Source: Ipomoea triloba | Taxonomy: Eukaryota; Streptophyta; Magnoliopsida; Solanales; Convolvulaceae | Direction: 5' to 3' | Length of the DNA stretch: 64,000 nucleotides | Assembly: GCF_003576645.1 (NCBI RefSeq) | Contig: NC_044916.1 | Span: forward strand, 15,849,477 to 15,913,476 | Shown here: piece by piece, positions 32,101-42,566 of the stretch | Layout of the letters: each line of letters begins with the position of its first letter | Numbering within the stretch: position 1 is the first letter of the stretch | Made by a program: the position numbers and the translations under genes | The notes under the pieces: model-generated | Told to the model about the DNA's origin: nothing | The model's database searches: none | What the model saw: the letters and a program-made list of their open reading frames with translations, nothing else

Positions 32101-32762
32101 CAAGTGAACTTCGACAGGATGTGATGCAAACCATACTCACTGACCTGTCGCACCAAATGCCTGCCCAAATCCATGCACTCTTCGACGGTTTGTCCTCCTT
32201 ACTTTCCCTCCGCTATGATGCCAACAAGGGGGAAAAGAAGACTCAGGGAGGGACTTCAACCAGCAAGAAGAGGGCGGCAAGTGAACCAGCTGGACCTCCT
32301 CCTCCTCCAAAAGTTCCAAAATCAACAAGAAAACAAATGGAGGAAGCTGAAAGAGCAGATATGTTAAGGATCCAGCGTTCACTGGAAATAGGAGAAAGAA
32401 GAGAAGAAGACAAGGAAATCAGAAGAAAGAAACAAGAACAACAAACAGCCAAAGAGAAGAGAGACAAGCTACTCCTACGGAGCTACAAGGCAGGGACCAA
32501 AGAAGACTCAAACGAATATCTTCATGGAATCATAGTAAGTCTTCTTACCAAAACTGACTTAGCTCTTCATAGCGGTCTCACTCTTCCGGAATGCATCGAA
32601 TGGTGGAGAGATGGGGTGATTGAAGGCAACTTCATAGGTGAAGCCTTTGTCAATTACCTTCACCTGGATATATCAAACGAATATCTAGAGCAGGTGAACT
32701 TTGAAGACCTCCACAAGACACGAGCAGCCATAAACGAGAAGAGGAAAGCGAATAAGCAGTAA
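29145..32762 (+). CDS. Long post-pol (env-position) ORF of C2, intact
   Basis: This is an uninterrupted 1,205-codon ORF at the place where Sireviruses carry an env-like gene. Visible parts: serine run (residues 4-16); a folded-looking domain to about residue 225, resembling from memory the putative plant transposon protein domain; a basic, nuclear-signal-like stretch around 265-310; a long acidic region; degenerate repeats at about 740-870 with GSRG and GGNREAP; a likely coiled coil at 893-1000; a basic segment near 1040-1105; and a conserved C-terminal domain with ECIEWWRDGVIEG. I see no signal peptide and no clear membrane segment, so calling it an envelope protein is a statement of position only. 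The function is unknown. It is open although pol of the same copy is broken. Confidence 0.75.
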   Translation: MASESSSSSSSSSSSSAYQRELDHIRSQIKQVKAGSILDKDGFITHSPNPTMAERVLKKFEKAGLMRYMTHDYRTIHDLDYTEWFAHAKVTKGKIESRFNEIDITISVGDLRAAFDFATSEEAVKHLSDYNMDKQEFWDKIRLETAPPRASSALRRFHLKERFALAAELIIKFILGKVSGTDEVNLDTLKILHAIWNNNKLDWAHIIFDCLKHQVQSSVSNSDLTIYKKVGFGFVVQSLLRLKGFELREGREVHRNTYMGRTKPQAKAKGAKDASSPSKPKGRGKRKAPAKEKRSDDELLDTLVKRVELKRKAKRTKTAAVTQVREVTPSVIQVPFEDRAQAQGEPQATLATEVERVPPTKSLSGTLSVDILAVDGAEDVDESVGLPQEEAREVEGTGISDPVQGIVEEPRQVVREVDIPAAEDLDCVVAADGQGTVVRNPVQAFLNDGLTHDLSVVREITEQAVECASATEILPADSDELNAEITSRLNQSVENVSSLDDFSRVLRWINWRTGPFDQLISRAAEMEAEERFALNWLDLTEIPADELQNRAHEMQVIRSNLGRSDKGKGIAVDAQEDEAEPEEDPELDAQFREDIRLATAISLGQSVEHTRGPGETSGVARDDADTPTPTAAIPLSQVSESALEDQVASRGESETSEAHEVAPNSVLLLPPPESTPSNATDEAQTVREGEILLLQLPGFPIDMVNRERWSAPVAPEIIDIPDSPEHTEVQTSEQQEQNEENPAGSRVEVQEGGNREAPADESTPPVDDHVPSTGSRGSVEGEPQSDGNREASDAETPTLANPTLPAAEAEAPGSRGEEQEVIHPSGGNREAPDMELPSSSDPSVPAEPQEVSREVESRMQVMGGNLEAPKSPPTRGTTQSSSPSSSDFDQQAERAFIGEVRQFMADQSQRMAQLEHVLAVVRNAAIPVTGSGDSQANHEELLEQAVWAENVAQRAADEAAVARAETERMRTEFAELRAELQAHQRSSELRQDVMQTILTDLSHQMPAQIHALFDGLSSLLSLRYDANKGEKKTQGGTSTSKKRAASEPAGPPPPPKVPKSTRKQMEEAERADMLRIQRSLEIGERREEDKEIRRKKQEQQTAKEKRDKLLLRSYKAGTKEDSNEYLHGIIVSLLTKTDLALHSGLTLPECIEWWRDGVIEGNFIGEAFVNYLHLDISNEYLEQVNFEDLHKTRAAINEKRKANKQ

Positions 32763-33019
32763 GCTCTCGATGTCTACATGCATTCGAATTTGATGTTGTT
32801 CTTTATCTTCTCTCTTTTCTGCTAAAGCCCTGTAAAACACTCCTGTTATGATAATATATATATCTTTTGTTGGGGTGTTGCGTGAGTTTGGTTATTCTTG
32901 CTTTAGTAGATCAGTTGTCAAACTTACCATATGCGCTGAAAATAAAATCAATGCTTTTTCTTTTTCAAATCAGCCATATAAGTAAGTATAAGTGTTGGCA
33001 TCATCAAAAAGGGGGAAAT
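32763..33019 (+). other. 3' untranslated region and polypurine tract of C2
   Basis: This stretch is non-coding and ends in ATCAAAAAGGGGGAAAT (about 33002-33019) directly before the LTR. It is the plus-strand primer. Confidence 0.85.
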
Positions 33020-34631
33020 TGTTAGGAACATCATGTAATAGGTTTTGATGATACCAACTGTTAAGTAAGAATCCCCAAGTCTCGATTCATAGGCAAAACA
33101 ATGTAAGTTCGATAAGTAAACTAAGAGCGAAAATACAACCGGGTAATTTTAGCTCAACTCGGGAAATATTTAAGCTTAAGGTAAACTTGTTTGAACAACT
33201 TAGAAGTTTTCGTGTTGTAAGCAAACAGATAGATCAGAAGCAGGCACGAGACAACTCTGGAGGAATAAGGGTCTACGAGACATCAACTAAGTCTCGAGAC
33301 ACAAGCCAAGTTCGAGAGGTAAGGACCTCTCGATATACCTATCGAGTTCGAGACGTAAAGAATATTCGAGAGATAGACCTCTCGATACATGGGATTGAAA
33401 CATCAAGTGGTCGAGACATCTTTTATGGTCTCGATAAACCGGCACTTCTCCAAGAGGCTGAATGTTAGTCAACATGTGCAGATAAAATACTCTAAGTTTG
33501 GAGAAGAAGAATATCATGGAGATAAAATATTGAAGAGGTGCTGAGCGGGAGGTTTCAAAATGGACGGAAGTGGATGACACGTCAGACCTCCACCACAAAC
33601 GGTCAAGAAGTGCACCAATCCTGAAGTGGTCAGATTCCCCAAACAAGGAATGATGGGAACACAAAAAGAGTAACTTTATCCAAAAGAAGCAAGTGAAGCA
33701 TGAACTCAAGAAAGTGGAATATGGAATATTCACTACAAAACAAAAGGCTCAAGTTACAAGACCACTACTCCATGAAAGATGCTGAAATTGTGCAAAGACC
33801 CATGTTCGGCGTGGGAGACCAATTTCAAACGGAATAGTTTTCCCTCCAACGGAACTATTCTTCTACTCTCATATATAAGGACGTAAAGACACAGAAGAAA
33901 AAAAAGGTTTTTTTTGTGAAAGAGGTCAAGAGGTTAACAAGAGGTGTCTGATAAAAACGTTCCAGTGCAAAGTGCTTAACTTGGAATATCATCCTGATAT
34001 TCAATACAACGAGAGAACACATCTTAGTGTTCGAAGAGAGTTACAAAGCTAAACTGTCATACATCCAGAAGGTGACCAAAGCTGCTCTACATCAAAGTTG
34101 ATTCAACGATAGCTTGTGGTCAGATTGGAGATTGTTACAGTCAACTGTGACTATCAACAACGTCTTGCTTTGGATTAAGCAAGGGAGGGGGAGGATCCTG
34201 GCTGCTGTCCGAGCGAAAGAAACCTGAGGCTTGAGGCGGGCTTCGTGATCAAAGCTCAAGCGCTCGATATTGTACTAGAAAGGGAAGTTTTTAGTGCAAT
34301 CCTTCCAGGGAGTTTCTGGAAGAAGAGTGGAAGTAGGCGGGTTGGCCGAACCACTTAAAAATCTCTCTTGCATTTACTTTCTGTTTTTATCTCTCGCTAA
34401 CTTCTCGATTGCACTGCATATAATAACACCTCTCGAACTAACCCAAACTCGTGCTAACTAAAAGGGGATAACATTTCCGCTGCGCATAAAACTTTGTCTT
34501 CACCTCGTGAGGTATCGAACCTAAACATCCTAAGTTCAATACACACGAGAGGTCGAAAAGATTTGCAAAATCTTATACAAGTCTATTCACCCCCCCCTCT
34601 AGACTTGTACCCCATCCCCTTGGGACCAACA
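33020..34631 (+). mobile_element. C2 3' LTR
   Basis: This LTR is 1,612 bp, from TGTTAGGAACATC to GGGACCAACA. It has a probable TATA box, ATATATAAGG, at 33871-33880. Clustered TCGAGA-type words (33290-33435) make many small palindromes such as GTCTCGAGAC and CCTCTCGA. The inverted repeat ACAAGTCTA / TAGACTTGT (34577-34608) surrounds a C-rich loop close to the end. It is flanked by AACAT. Confidence 0.9.
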
Positions 34632-34636
34632 AACAT

Positions 34637-35297
34637 AAAAGCATCAAAATAGAAAAGCATATCTACAAGATCAATATAAAAAGCAAACAACTTTAAGGAA
34701 AAAGGAAAGGCAAGAGAAAGCCAAAGAGAAAACAAGTCTTTAATGAAAGAAGTTACCCAAAAGATCTTCAAAGCTATGGAGATCTACTTCTCTTCTCCAA
34801 GGAGCTCCTCCTCCTCTCTTAATCCTATCTAAACCTAACCTAAAATGTAGAGTAGAAAATGTGACAAAAGACTCTCTAAACCTAGCTGAAATGTCCCTTA
34901 AATACTAAAACATCGCGCAGATTTTCTGGTGCCGCCCCACGTCTGTCACACGCGTGTGAACTGGCGTGGACGGTTACTGGAATATTTCCACGCCAGCTCA
35001 CACGCGTGTGAGGCTCGTGGGCGTGGTTTCTTCATTTTCGTTTCCTTTTGTTGTTTCCGGTTTGGTCTTCGTGTGCTCCCATGTGAATTGATTCTTCCTT
35101 TCAATGATTTATGCTCCTTTTCGGTTGATTTCAGCCTTCATTCCTGTGGGAATTCTTCAAAACACTCCGCACAGAACTTATTTGCAATTTGTTAGTAAAA
35201 TACCATGTAAACACGTAATTGCACTCTCTAAGACTTGTTTTTAGCAAGAAATCAACTTACTGAGTTATAGATAAATAGGTACTTTTGGCGTCTATCA
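34637..35297 (-). mobile_element. 5' LTR of A2, promoter-proximal half
   Basis: On the minus strand it starts TGATAGACGCCAAAAG at 35297. It contains the nested palindrome pair at 34937-34969 and 34988-35020. It is cut by C2 at 34636. Confidence 0.85.
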
Positions 35298-36443
35298 AAT
35301 CTCAAGGCAATTTCGCCCGAGCTTACATCTATACGAGCATGGCATGTAGCCAAAAATGGTCTACCGAGTATCAAAGAGCCAAATGGCTCATCCTCTCCCA
35401 TTTTGCAAACGATAACATCGACCAGCACTAGAAATTTTCCTACTTTCACCAATACGTCTTCCACTAAACCTTTCGTATACTGTGTGGTTCCGTCGGCTAG
35501 GCAAAGTGTAAGCCTTGTCGGTTTTAGACTAGGTAAGTTTAATCGTTCAAATAAACTAGAGGGCATCAAGTTGATTGAAGCTCCAAGATCTGCCAGAGCA
35601 TTCGAAAAATCCATGTCCTTTATAGAACAAGGGACCACTAAAGCTACTGGGTCACCGTTCTTTACAGGGTAACCTGTAGTCATGCAAGTCGAAATCTCTT
35701 TGCTCAAACAAGCATAGTTATCACAAGTATCATCATCAAACAATTCACGACATTGCTTATCATTAAAGAATTTTTGAATGAAAGCGTTTAATGTACCTTT
35801 CTTTGCTGTTTCCTTCTCTTTTGAAGTTTTAACTTTGCATTATTGTGACTCATTCTCTTTAGTTCAATCACAAGAGGTGATCTTGCCTTCTTCTCTCTTC
35901 ATTGAAATTCTACAAGAAGCATCTTCAGTGTTTGTTTCAACGCTCGGACTACAAGAGGTAGTCTTTTCTTTTTCCTTCATTCTTTCCTTCTCGCACTTGC
36001 ATATTCCACAAATTATGTCTATTGGATTGCATCCGTCATGCTATTCTTCAACTACTTCTATTGCATTGACTCTCTCCTTGGGATTATTTTCCGTGTTACT
36101 GGGAAGTTGTCCATAATGTCTTTCGGACATCATCTTGAACATTCGAGATATCTGATTTGCGATTGTCTTGAGAGTGGCCTTTGATTCCTGTCTTAGACTC
36201 GAAATTTCTTGTCTAATTTCCTGTGTAATTTCTTGTATCCCATCCACTTCTCTTATATCATCCCTTCTTTGTTGGGCGTAATCCAACTGAGAGTTGTACC
36301 GAGGTTTATAACGAGTCATTTGGCCTCTATTTCCTTGATTTTGGCCATAAGTAAGTCTTCCTTTCTCGTTCTGCCCATAGACCGGTTTGTTTCCATAGTT
36401 GTATTGTGCTCTTGCTTGAAATCCTTCATTGTTGTTATTCCAC
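35298..36443 (-). pseudogene. A3 gag C-terminal part and protease
   Basis: The minus-strand reading starts at the A4 insertion point (36443) with asparagine- and glutamine-rich gag tail (RPQYNSQLDY-like, then a coiled coil EITQEIRQEISSLRQESK). It passes a broken stretch at about 36040-35750 and continues into the protease: FSNALADLGASINLMPSSL (active site DLGAS), LADGTTQYTKGLVEDVLVKV, then SLILGRPFLA and SGEIALRFD. There the A2 insertion intervenes (TSD AATCT). The protein would process the A3 polyprotein. The last codons are at 10333-10295. Confidence 0.75.
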
Positions 36444-37761
36444 TAAAGAAGCAGTATTGTGTAGGGGTTGATTCGTCAAAAGATATTTATGTTAAAACGG
36501 AAAGTCAGTGACTCCCCAAGTGTCGGTCTCGAAGGAGGGACGTGGAGGTGTGTCAAGTGTTCGGGAGTTTACTTGATTGGGTCATGCATAGGATTCGAGT
36601 GTGGTGAAGGGCGGCATTGTGAGTGAGAGTAGTTCATTTGGTTGGTTTGAGTGCAAGAAAGTAGTAAAGTAAAAGTGATTTTGTAAATATGTAAAAGGGG
36701 TAGGGATTGGATAGTGTTCATGGATATTGCGCCTAAGGTCATGGATAGGGATTGCTAGGATATTGGCTATTCAAGAGTGTGTTGTCTTAGTCCTTTTCCA
36801 CCTTTGTGTACTAAGGCTTCTTTGACTTAAGAGTGCCTTCAAGCATCCAAAGTTCTAAGAGGAATTTTATCAAACACTTAAGCTACACACTATCCTACTA
36901 TTCTTAAGAAGTCCATAGGAACTAGGATTGTGTCAAGCTTCAAATCCTCCCTCTAATTAAAGACATGAAAGAGTCAAGAGCTCAATCTCTCATCTAGATT
37001 GGCCAAATCCAAACAAGATCTCATCAAAACAACAATCAATAGACAAGAATAGGTAATCCATCAACACAAACACATAGATCCAAGATATAGAGATAAGATC
37101 ATCACACTAGCAATATTCAATCACACAATCCAAATCCCTAGACTAAACTAGCTACTCATAATATGAAATTCAAGCAAAAGCTAATTTAATCAAAGATCAA
37201 GATAACTAAAATTATAGAAATGAAATAGAAATCACCTAGAGAGAAAAAGATCTTCAATCCAAGCTTGTTGTCTTGCTACAATGGAGATTGATCTAATCTA
37301 AAAAACTAAGAAAAATAGAGAAAGTTCTCCAAAGGAAAAACTAAGAAAGGGAAATCTAATTTTCTGGGAACCTCCTCTGAAAATTCATCAAAGGGGTTTA
37401 AATAGTCTTCGAAATGATAACCCTAGTCGAAATTCGCGCAGCACCGCCTCCACGCCATCTACACGCGTGTGAGCGTGCGTGGGAGGCTACTGGAAAGTTT
37501 TCACGCATGCTCACACGCGTGTGACCATCTAGTTGGGTCCTCCGGGGCTCCGTTCTTGCCTGGTTCGCTCTTTAAGCTCAACTTTTGCTCCTATTTGCTC
37601 CCGGGGCTCCTGTTTTACCTCTTTTAGGCTAAAAGTAGCTTCTGTGTGCAGGTCAGTGATTTTCAAGCATTTATGAGCATAATTCACCATGTAAGGATGT
37701 TGTAGACGTGATAAAACACCCTAAAATGTGCCTGATTTAAGGGTATCTCGGAGTCTTATCA
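36444..37761 (-). mobile_element. 3' LTR of A4
   Basis: This LTR is about 1,318 bp, paired with 46675-48003. Nested palindromes lie at 37450-37482 and 37499-37527. The outer edge has TA instead of TG in the plus-strand reading. It abuts the TSD TCCAC. Confidence 0.85.
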
Positions 37762-38577
37762 AATTTTGCACACTTTGTTTCTTGCTTGTCCTCAAGCAAG
37801 ACATTTTTCTATCTAAGCATACAAGTCTCCGAGATACTTTCTCATGCAAAACAAAGCTTTTGGCAAGTCAAAATGATGGGTCTCTAAGACTGTTGAAACG
37901 GGAGAAATCATTTGTGTTATCTACAAAGGATTTTGGTCAGATGTCAGCAACTCAAGAATTATTTTCAGGAAATAAAAACCTTTTGTAGATAAACAAGTAA
38001 AACAAGGGATCACACTCCTCGCACCATACGCAAGCATGCATTTTTGAAGTTTTGGTTCACCTTCTATTTAAATAGGGCCTCTAGCCGATCCCACTAGTGG
38101 GAACGATGTGCACTAGCTAATCAACTTTCCATCCTTATACGCCAAAGCCCAACGTAAATGTAAATGAGGGTAGGGGCATGGACCATTCACCACTTTTGGC
38201 TTAGCGCGGTTCCTCTTTCTTCTCACTTCTTAGGATAACGTCATCGAGCCACCCGACTTCACATGGAGCTCCATGCTTTTTCGAAGGTCAGTGCAATGGG
38301 TACTCAAATCCTAACGAAGTGGCTCACCTCAGCTCTATTTTCTCAATTCTTGGGATCTTTTTATGTGAACAACCGACTCCAGATAAAGCTTTTTGCTTAC
38401 CGAAGACTATGGTTTGAACACAACCCAACGAATTGGCTTCCCTCAATTTTAAACTCTTGGTGATTGGCCTTTTGCCTTTTCGACTTCTCCTCATGTCAAC
38501 CCCTCATGCCTTTTTCTATTTTTGTTCAAGGGTTCTGTTTTCTATTAAGCTTACCATTAGGCTCAGCTGTTAGGAAT
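37762..38577 (-). other. 3' non-coding region of A4 before the LTR
   Basis: No gene is seen. It contains the inverted repeat CTTGCTTG / CAAGCAAG near 37782-37801 (reading CTTGAGGACAAG on the minus strand), a signature commonly seen just before Athila 3' LTRs, and the palindrome TCCCACTAGTGGGA at 38089-38102. The same two are in A5 at about 56226-56243 and at 55991-56004. Confidence 0.55.
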
Positions 38578-40419
38578 AAATTGTAATTAGATTTTGATGA
38601 GCCAAATTGTATTTCTAGGATAAAAATTTTAGACCCCCCAATTTTTATTTGAATTTTGAGTCATTTTATTTTGATCAAGACAATATATATTTAAGTCCAG
38701 GAATTTCTTGAAGAAGCCAAGAAAGAAGAAGAGCTACGGATGGATCTCTAAAATCAGCTAAGGATTGGAAATAGAGATGAGCTACGGTCTCAATTTATTT
38801 AAGGATGAGCCACGGTTCTTATTTCATAAAAGGAATCAGCTAAGGATTGGAATTAAAAGGATGCTACGCTCAAATTTAATTAAATAGGAGGAGTCACGCT
38901 CTAAATTTATTCAAGGAGATGAGCTACGGTTGATATTGAAGAAAAACCAGGGATCAACACTGAACATTTTAAATAATGAGCCACGATCTCTATTTTATGA
39001 AGGAAATGAGCCAGGCTCTTATTTATTAATTAAGGAGCTACGCTGATTTGATCCATGCATCAATTCCTAATGGAAGCAAAATTCAAAGGATCAGCCAAGG
39101 ATTTAATTAAGGAGCTACGCTATGAGTCACGGTCCTAGAAGCTGAGTTCGAATCCCACTGAGAGCAGTTAACCCAAAAAGAGCAAAGGATTAAATATTGA
39201 GCCAAGGAATTAATTCATGAGCTAAGGAATTAATTCATTAGCCAAGGAATATATTCATCAGCCAAGGAATATATTCATCAGCCACGGAATATATTCATCA
39301 GCCAAGGAAGCTCAAGACACACATCTGACAAGAATTAATTACAAAGCATGGAGATTACTTGCAAGATCAGGAAAATATTACAAAGTCAAAAATCATACTG
39401 ACATCTGATAAAAGTTAAAATTATTTTCAACATTTCTACACAGCAAGATCTCAAGTACAAAATTATTTTCAACATTTCTACACAGCAAGATCTCAAGTAC
39501 AAGATTTCAAATTTTGAAATTGCCTATCTCGATCTCAAGTACAAGATTTCAAATTTTGAAATTGCCTATCTCCAACGGAAGTACAAGATTTCAAATTTTG
39601 AAATTGCCTATCTCCAACGGGCAACTTCAAAATCCACAGCTATAAATAGATGAAGACTTGAAGAAGAAATACAACGAATCACACAACACAAATTCTACGC
39701 ATGCTAAATACAAGTGCTATACAAAAATTAAGAGAGAGAAATTCTTCAATATTTCATCTAGAGACTAAGCAATTTCAAATAAATATTCTGAGAGTATCTT
39801 AGAGTTGGAGAAAGAAAGAAAAAATTTTTTCCTTGTAAAACAAATTCCCTACTGAGTGTGGGTAGAGGGTTGAGTAGCAGAGGAGTTGTGAAAGCCCTAG
39901 GGAGTGCAAGCTTTGTGCAGAGGCACTCGAAGTGAGATTAGTGTTGGCTTTGTGTTCAAGGCACTAAGGAGAAGTTGTAGAAGTGCTGAGTTAGAAGAAC
40001 TAGCACTGGTGCATTCACTATTGTATCTTGGTGACAGAAGATAGTGAATTCCTCCTTGGAGTGAAAGGAGAAGAGTGGAGTAGAAGGATTACATCACCTT
40101 CGAACCACTATAAAATCGCTTCTCTCTCTCTCTTTACTTTACTTATTATTTTTACGCATACTTTATCTTGCATGCAACACAATTAAGTCCACACACAACT
40201 CACGTGTTTCTTTATAATTTTGCATACCGTGAATGCCTAGTTAATTCTTCATTTTATTATAGCACTTTACATACGATTATTCCGCTGTGCACTCTACTTT
40301 AGATTTATTCAAGTCTAATTTAATTTGAGTTATTTTGTTAAAGTGTTATAAATTTTAATTTGTTTGAAAAGTCTATTCACCCCCCCTCTAGACTTTTCAC
40401 CACCCAATCGGGACCAACA
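38578..40419 (+). mobile_element. C3: solo LTR of a second SIRE-like Copia family
   Basis: This is 1,842 bp from TGTTAGGAATAAATTG to GGGACCAACA, flanked by TCAGC at 38573-38577 and 40420-40424. The ends match the C1/C2 LTRs but the body differs. It has a TATA box in CTATAAATAG (about 39640-39650), a region of repeated GAGCYACGG-like words (38735-39310), two sets of tandem repeats (39417-39620), and the end hairpin AAAAGTCTA / TAGACTTTT (40367-40397). The internal part was lost by recombination between two LTRs. Confidence 0.85.
39417..39620 (+). repeat. Two consecutive minisatellites in the C3 LTR
   Basis: Two units of about 42 bp containing TTTTCAACATTTCTACAC are followed by three units of about 40 bp containing ATTTCAAATTTTGAAATTG, itself a small palindrome. 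Confidence 0.75.
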
Positions 40420-41462
40420 TCAGCTTTTGCCCAATGCTCTACCAAGGTTAGTTCAATTCCGGGCCTCGCTAGTTTTATCTTTCTCAAATTAAAAAGTCCA
40501 CACTCCCACTTCGAGAGATCCTTGACTAAGGTCCTAGGTAAATAAGAGGTGAACATCATGCAAGCAGGCAATAATATAAACTTATTTGGCTCTAAACACT
40601 CTCATGGGTGCGAAAAGTAACTTCCTCAAAGATATTTCTAGAGTAAAAACTTTTGGGCATCTAGTCAAAATTCTTTCTAGATAACACAAATAATAACTCT
40701 GTTTTCAAAACTGCAAATGCATCCGCTTATCATTCCCAAGAGCTTCAACTTCTTATACTAAGCATGTAAAGCACGAAGTGCGTCCTTTCCACACTTTAAA
40801 AACAAACATCGACCTCGATGTTCCATACGGTAAAGGAATAAAAGAACGAACAGGGGTTCTAAAGGTAGACAAATAAAGATCCCTTTCCACACTTTGGAAA
40901 TTGCTCTGGGATGTAGGGTATGCATCAAACGATCCTAGTAAACATAGTAAACTTCTAATATACACATACACAAAGCTATAAAGAAAATATTTCCACACTT
41001 TAAAGATCAAAACGGGGTTTTAAATTAGAAAAGGGATAAGAGGATAAAGCAAGTACGCATCCCTTTTTCCACACTTTAGGTTCTAGCATAAGCCTGCTCC
41101 CGTTATAAATGGCTCTATAAGAAATGGAGACATAACATACAAAAAGGGTTTTCGGAGTACTATTTAATTATTATAAGCTGATAGAAATATAAAAGTAATT
41201 AAAAACAGTAACATAGATAATAAAGCATATAAATAAGCAGAATTATTCGAATAGAAATGCAGATAAGTAAAGCAGTTAAAACGTAAATAACATAAAGCAA
41301 TAAAGTAAAGTAAAGCAAAGTAAAGAAATAAAGAAATAAAAGTCGGAACCCCGCGCGTAGGGATCCTAATGTTCAGATGGGGCTATCAACCAACGTAACC
41401 AATGTCGAGGAACTCAGTATCCAGTGTCAAGTATCAAGATCGAGGGTAGTCGAAGGAAGGCA
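40420..41462 (-). other. A4 non-coding sequence after the ORF-1-like gene
   Basis: No coding sequence is visible. The words TTTCCACACTTT / AAAGTGTGGAAA recur about five times between 40780 and 41080. Similar words (AAGTGTGGAAA) are in A5 near 55075-55180 and 56250, so this belongs to the 3' region of the element. 41160-41340 is simple A/T-rich sequence. Confidence 0.45.
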
Positions 41463-42566
41463 TCAGTTATCACTGAAGGGTTGGAATTGCCTATCGAATC
41501 TAGCTTCGAGCGCAGCAATTCTCCTATCGTTCTCCTCCACCGCTCTTCTCATGCGGTTGAGGTCTTCGGTGTGGACATCTTGTCTTGCAGAGATGGATGT
41601 AAAATGGCCTTCTTGCCATGTTTGCTGCTCACGCCAGTAGTTCATCTGTTCATCATGGAGCTGCCTGTGAAAGTTCTGCGTCGTGTCCCAGTCCATGGGA
41701 GTAGGGCCATGCTCCTGTGCAGCAACATCCTCCTCGTTCTCTTTTTCCTCATTCTCATTATCAGAAGCTGCCAGATCCGGTGCATCATCACATCCAAGCT
41801 TCAATTCTGCGGCAAAGAACTCACCCACGGAGAAAGGAATTGTGAAACCTTCAACTTTCTCTCCCATCAACCGGTCCAAAAGGCCCAATCCGTAACACAA
41901 TCTCGCAACGAAAGGTCCGATAAACACTGTCTGAGCCTTAGACTTTTGCTAGGTTTGGAGCCATTTTCTAGCTTGAATGCCCATATTGATGTCAACCTCA
42001 TTCTCCATGCACCACATGTAAAACAAATCCTGTTTGTATACCTTGTTGCGATTTGTGGTTCTGCCGGAGAGATTTATAGCAAAGGCTAATCTGATAGCCT
42101 TTAAAGCATTGCGGGTGATGAGGTTTGCCTTTAAGTTTGAAGAGTTGTATGGGGCATTGTTGGTGATGATTTTCCAATATTGAACAGCTATCGCCTCTGA
42201 ATCAAAGTCCTCTTTAAATTCCCTGAAGTATTGCATAGTTACGCTCACGGCATCATGGAATCCGAGCGTAACACCCAAAGTGTTAACCGACATACTGTAG
42301 TGGTTGCCGAATAGAGTGAACGAGATGGATTCTCTTGCATCATTGACCTCCTTCCGAATATCCAAGGTCGCCAAGAATTCATAAGTAACAGGTGCATAGG
42401 TAGGTCTTCTCCACTCAAATAGATAGCGGAGCTGTGGGTGCCTGAGAAGCCCGTATACTTCATCTAAACAATCGAACTCTCTTAAAATGTTATCGTCGAA
42501 GTGGCGGTCGACCAAAAGTTGTTTCCCCTTGTATCTATCCACCGATGTAAGTTGGACGGGCGTCAA
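41463..42566 (-). pseudogene. Athila ORF-1-like gene of A4, one nonsense codon
   Basis: The minus-strand frame from 42566 to 41463 is interrupted only by a TAG at 41949. It contains FEWRRPTYAPVTYEFLATL, a pattern I associate with the Arabidopsis ATHILA ORF-1 family, then INMGIQARKWLQ and FIGPFVARLCYGLGL, and ends in a coiled-coil stretch with DVHTEDLNRMRRAVEEND. A5 has the same protein on the plus strand. The function is not known. It lies after the position of pol. In A4 it is nearly intact although the RT region is missing. Confidence 0.7.

Larger units (their letters stand above)
24179..34631 (+). mobile_element. C2: SIRE/Maximus-like Copia element
   Basis: C2 is bounded by TG at 24179 and CA at 34631, with the 5-bp duplication AACAT at 24174-24178 and 34632-34636. 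It contains protease, integrase, RT and RNase H remnants (24329-27510), a small ORF (27711-28079), an intact 1,205-codon ORF (29145-32762), a polypurine tract and a 1,612-bp 3' LTR. The first 80 bp of the 5' LTR match the 3' LTR. Then an N at 24259 jumps into the protease region, so the rest of the LTR, the PBS and gag are absent from this assembly. The insertion lies in the 5' LTR of A2. Confidence 0.9.
10334..35297 (-). mobile_element. A2: Athila-like LTR retrotransposon, host of C1 and C2
   Basis: A2 is bounded by the 5-bp duplication AATCT at 10329-10333 and 35298-35302. Its 5' LTR (35297-34637 plus 24178-23496) is split by C2. Its PBS is 23475-23492. Its gag-pro gene runs 23297-21883 and is cut inside the protease by C1. 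Its 3' LTR survives only as 10334-10836. Everything between the protease and the 3' LTR, together with the 5' half of C1, is missing, joined at 10836/10837. The two LTR portions that can be compared differ at only a few positions, so the insertion is fairly young. The element inserted into the end of the A3 protease gene. Confidence 0.75.

Noticed and set aside
29145..32762. Calling the long ORF an envelope protein
   Set aside because: No signal peptide, membrane anchor or cleavage site is visible. Only the position agrees.
38571..38600. C3 considered as a full Copia element
   Set aside because: Both ends and the TCAGC duplications enclose one LTR only, with no PBS, polypurine tract or coding sequence.
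41424..42089. Plus-strand 221-codon ORF
   Set aside because: It is the complement of the A4 ORF-1-like gene, which has clear family motifs.
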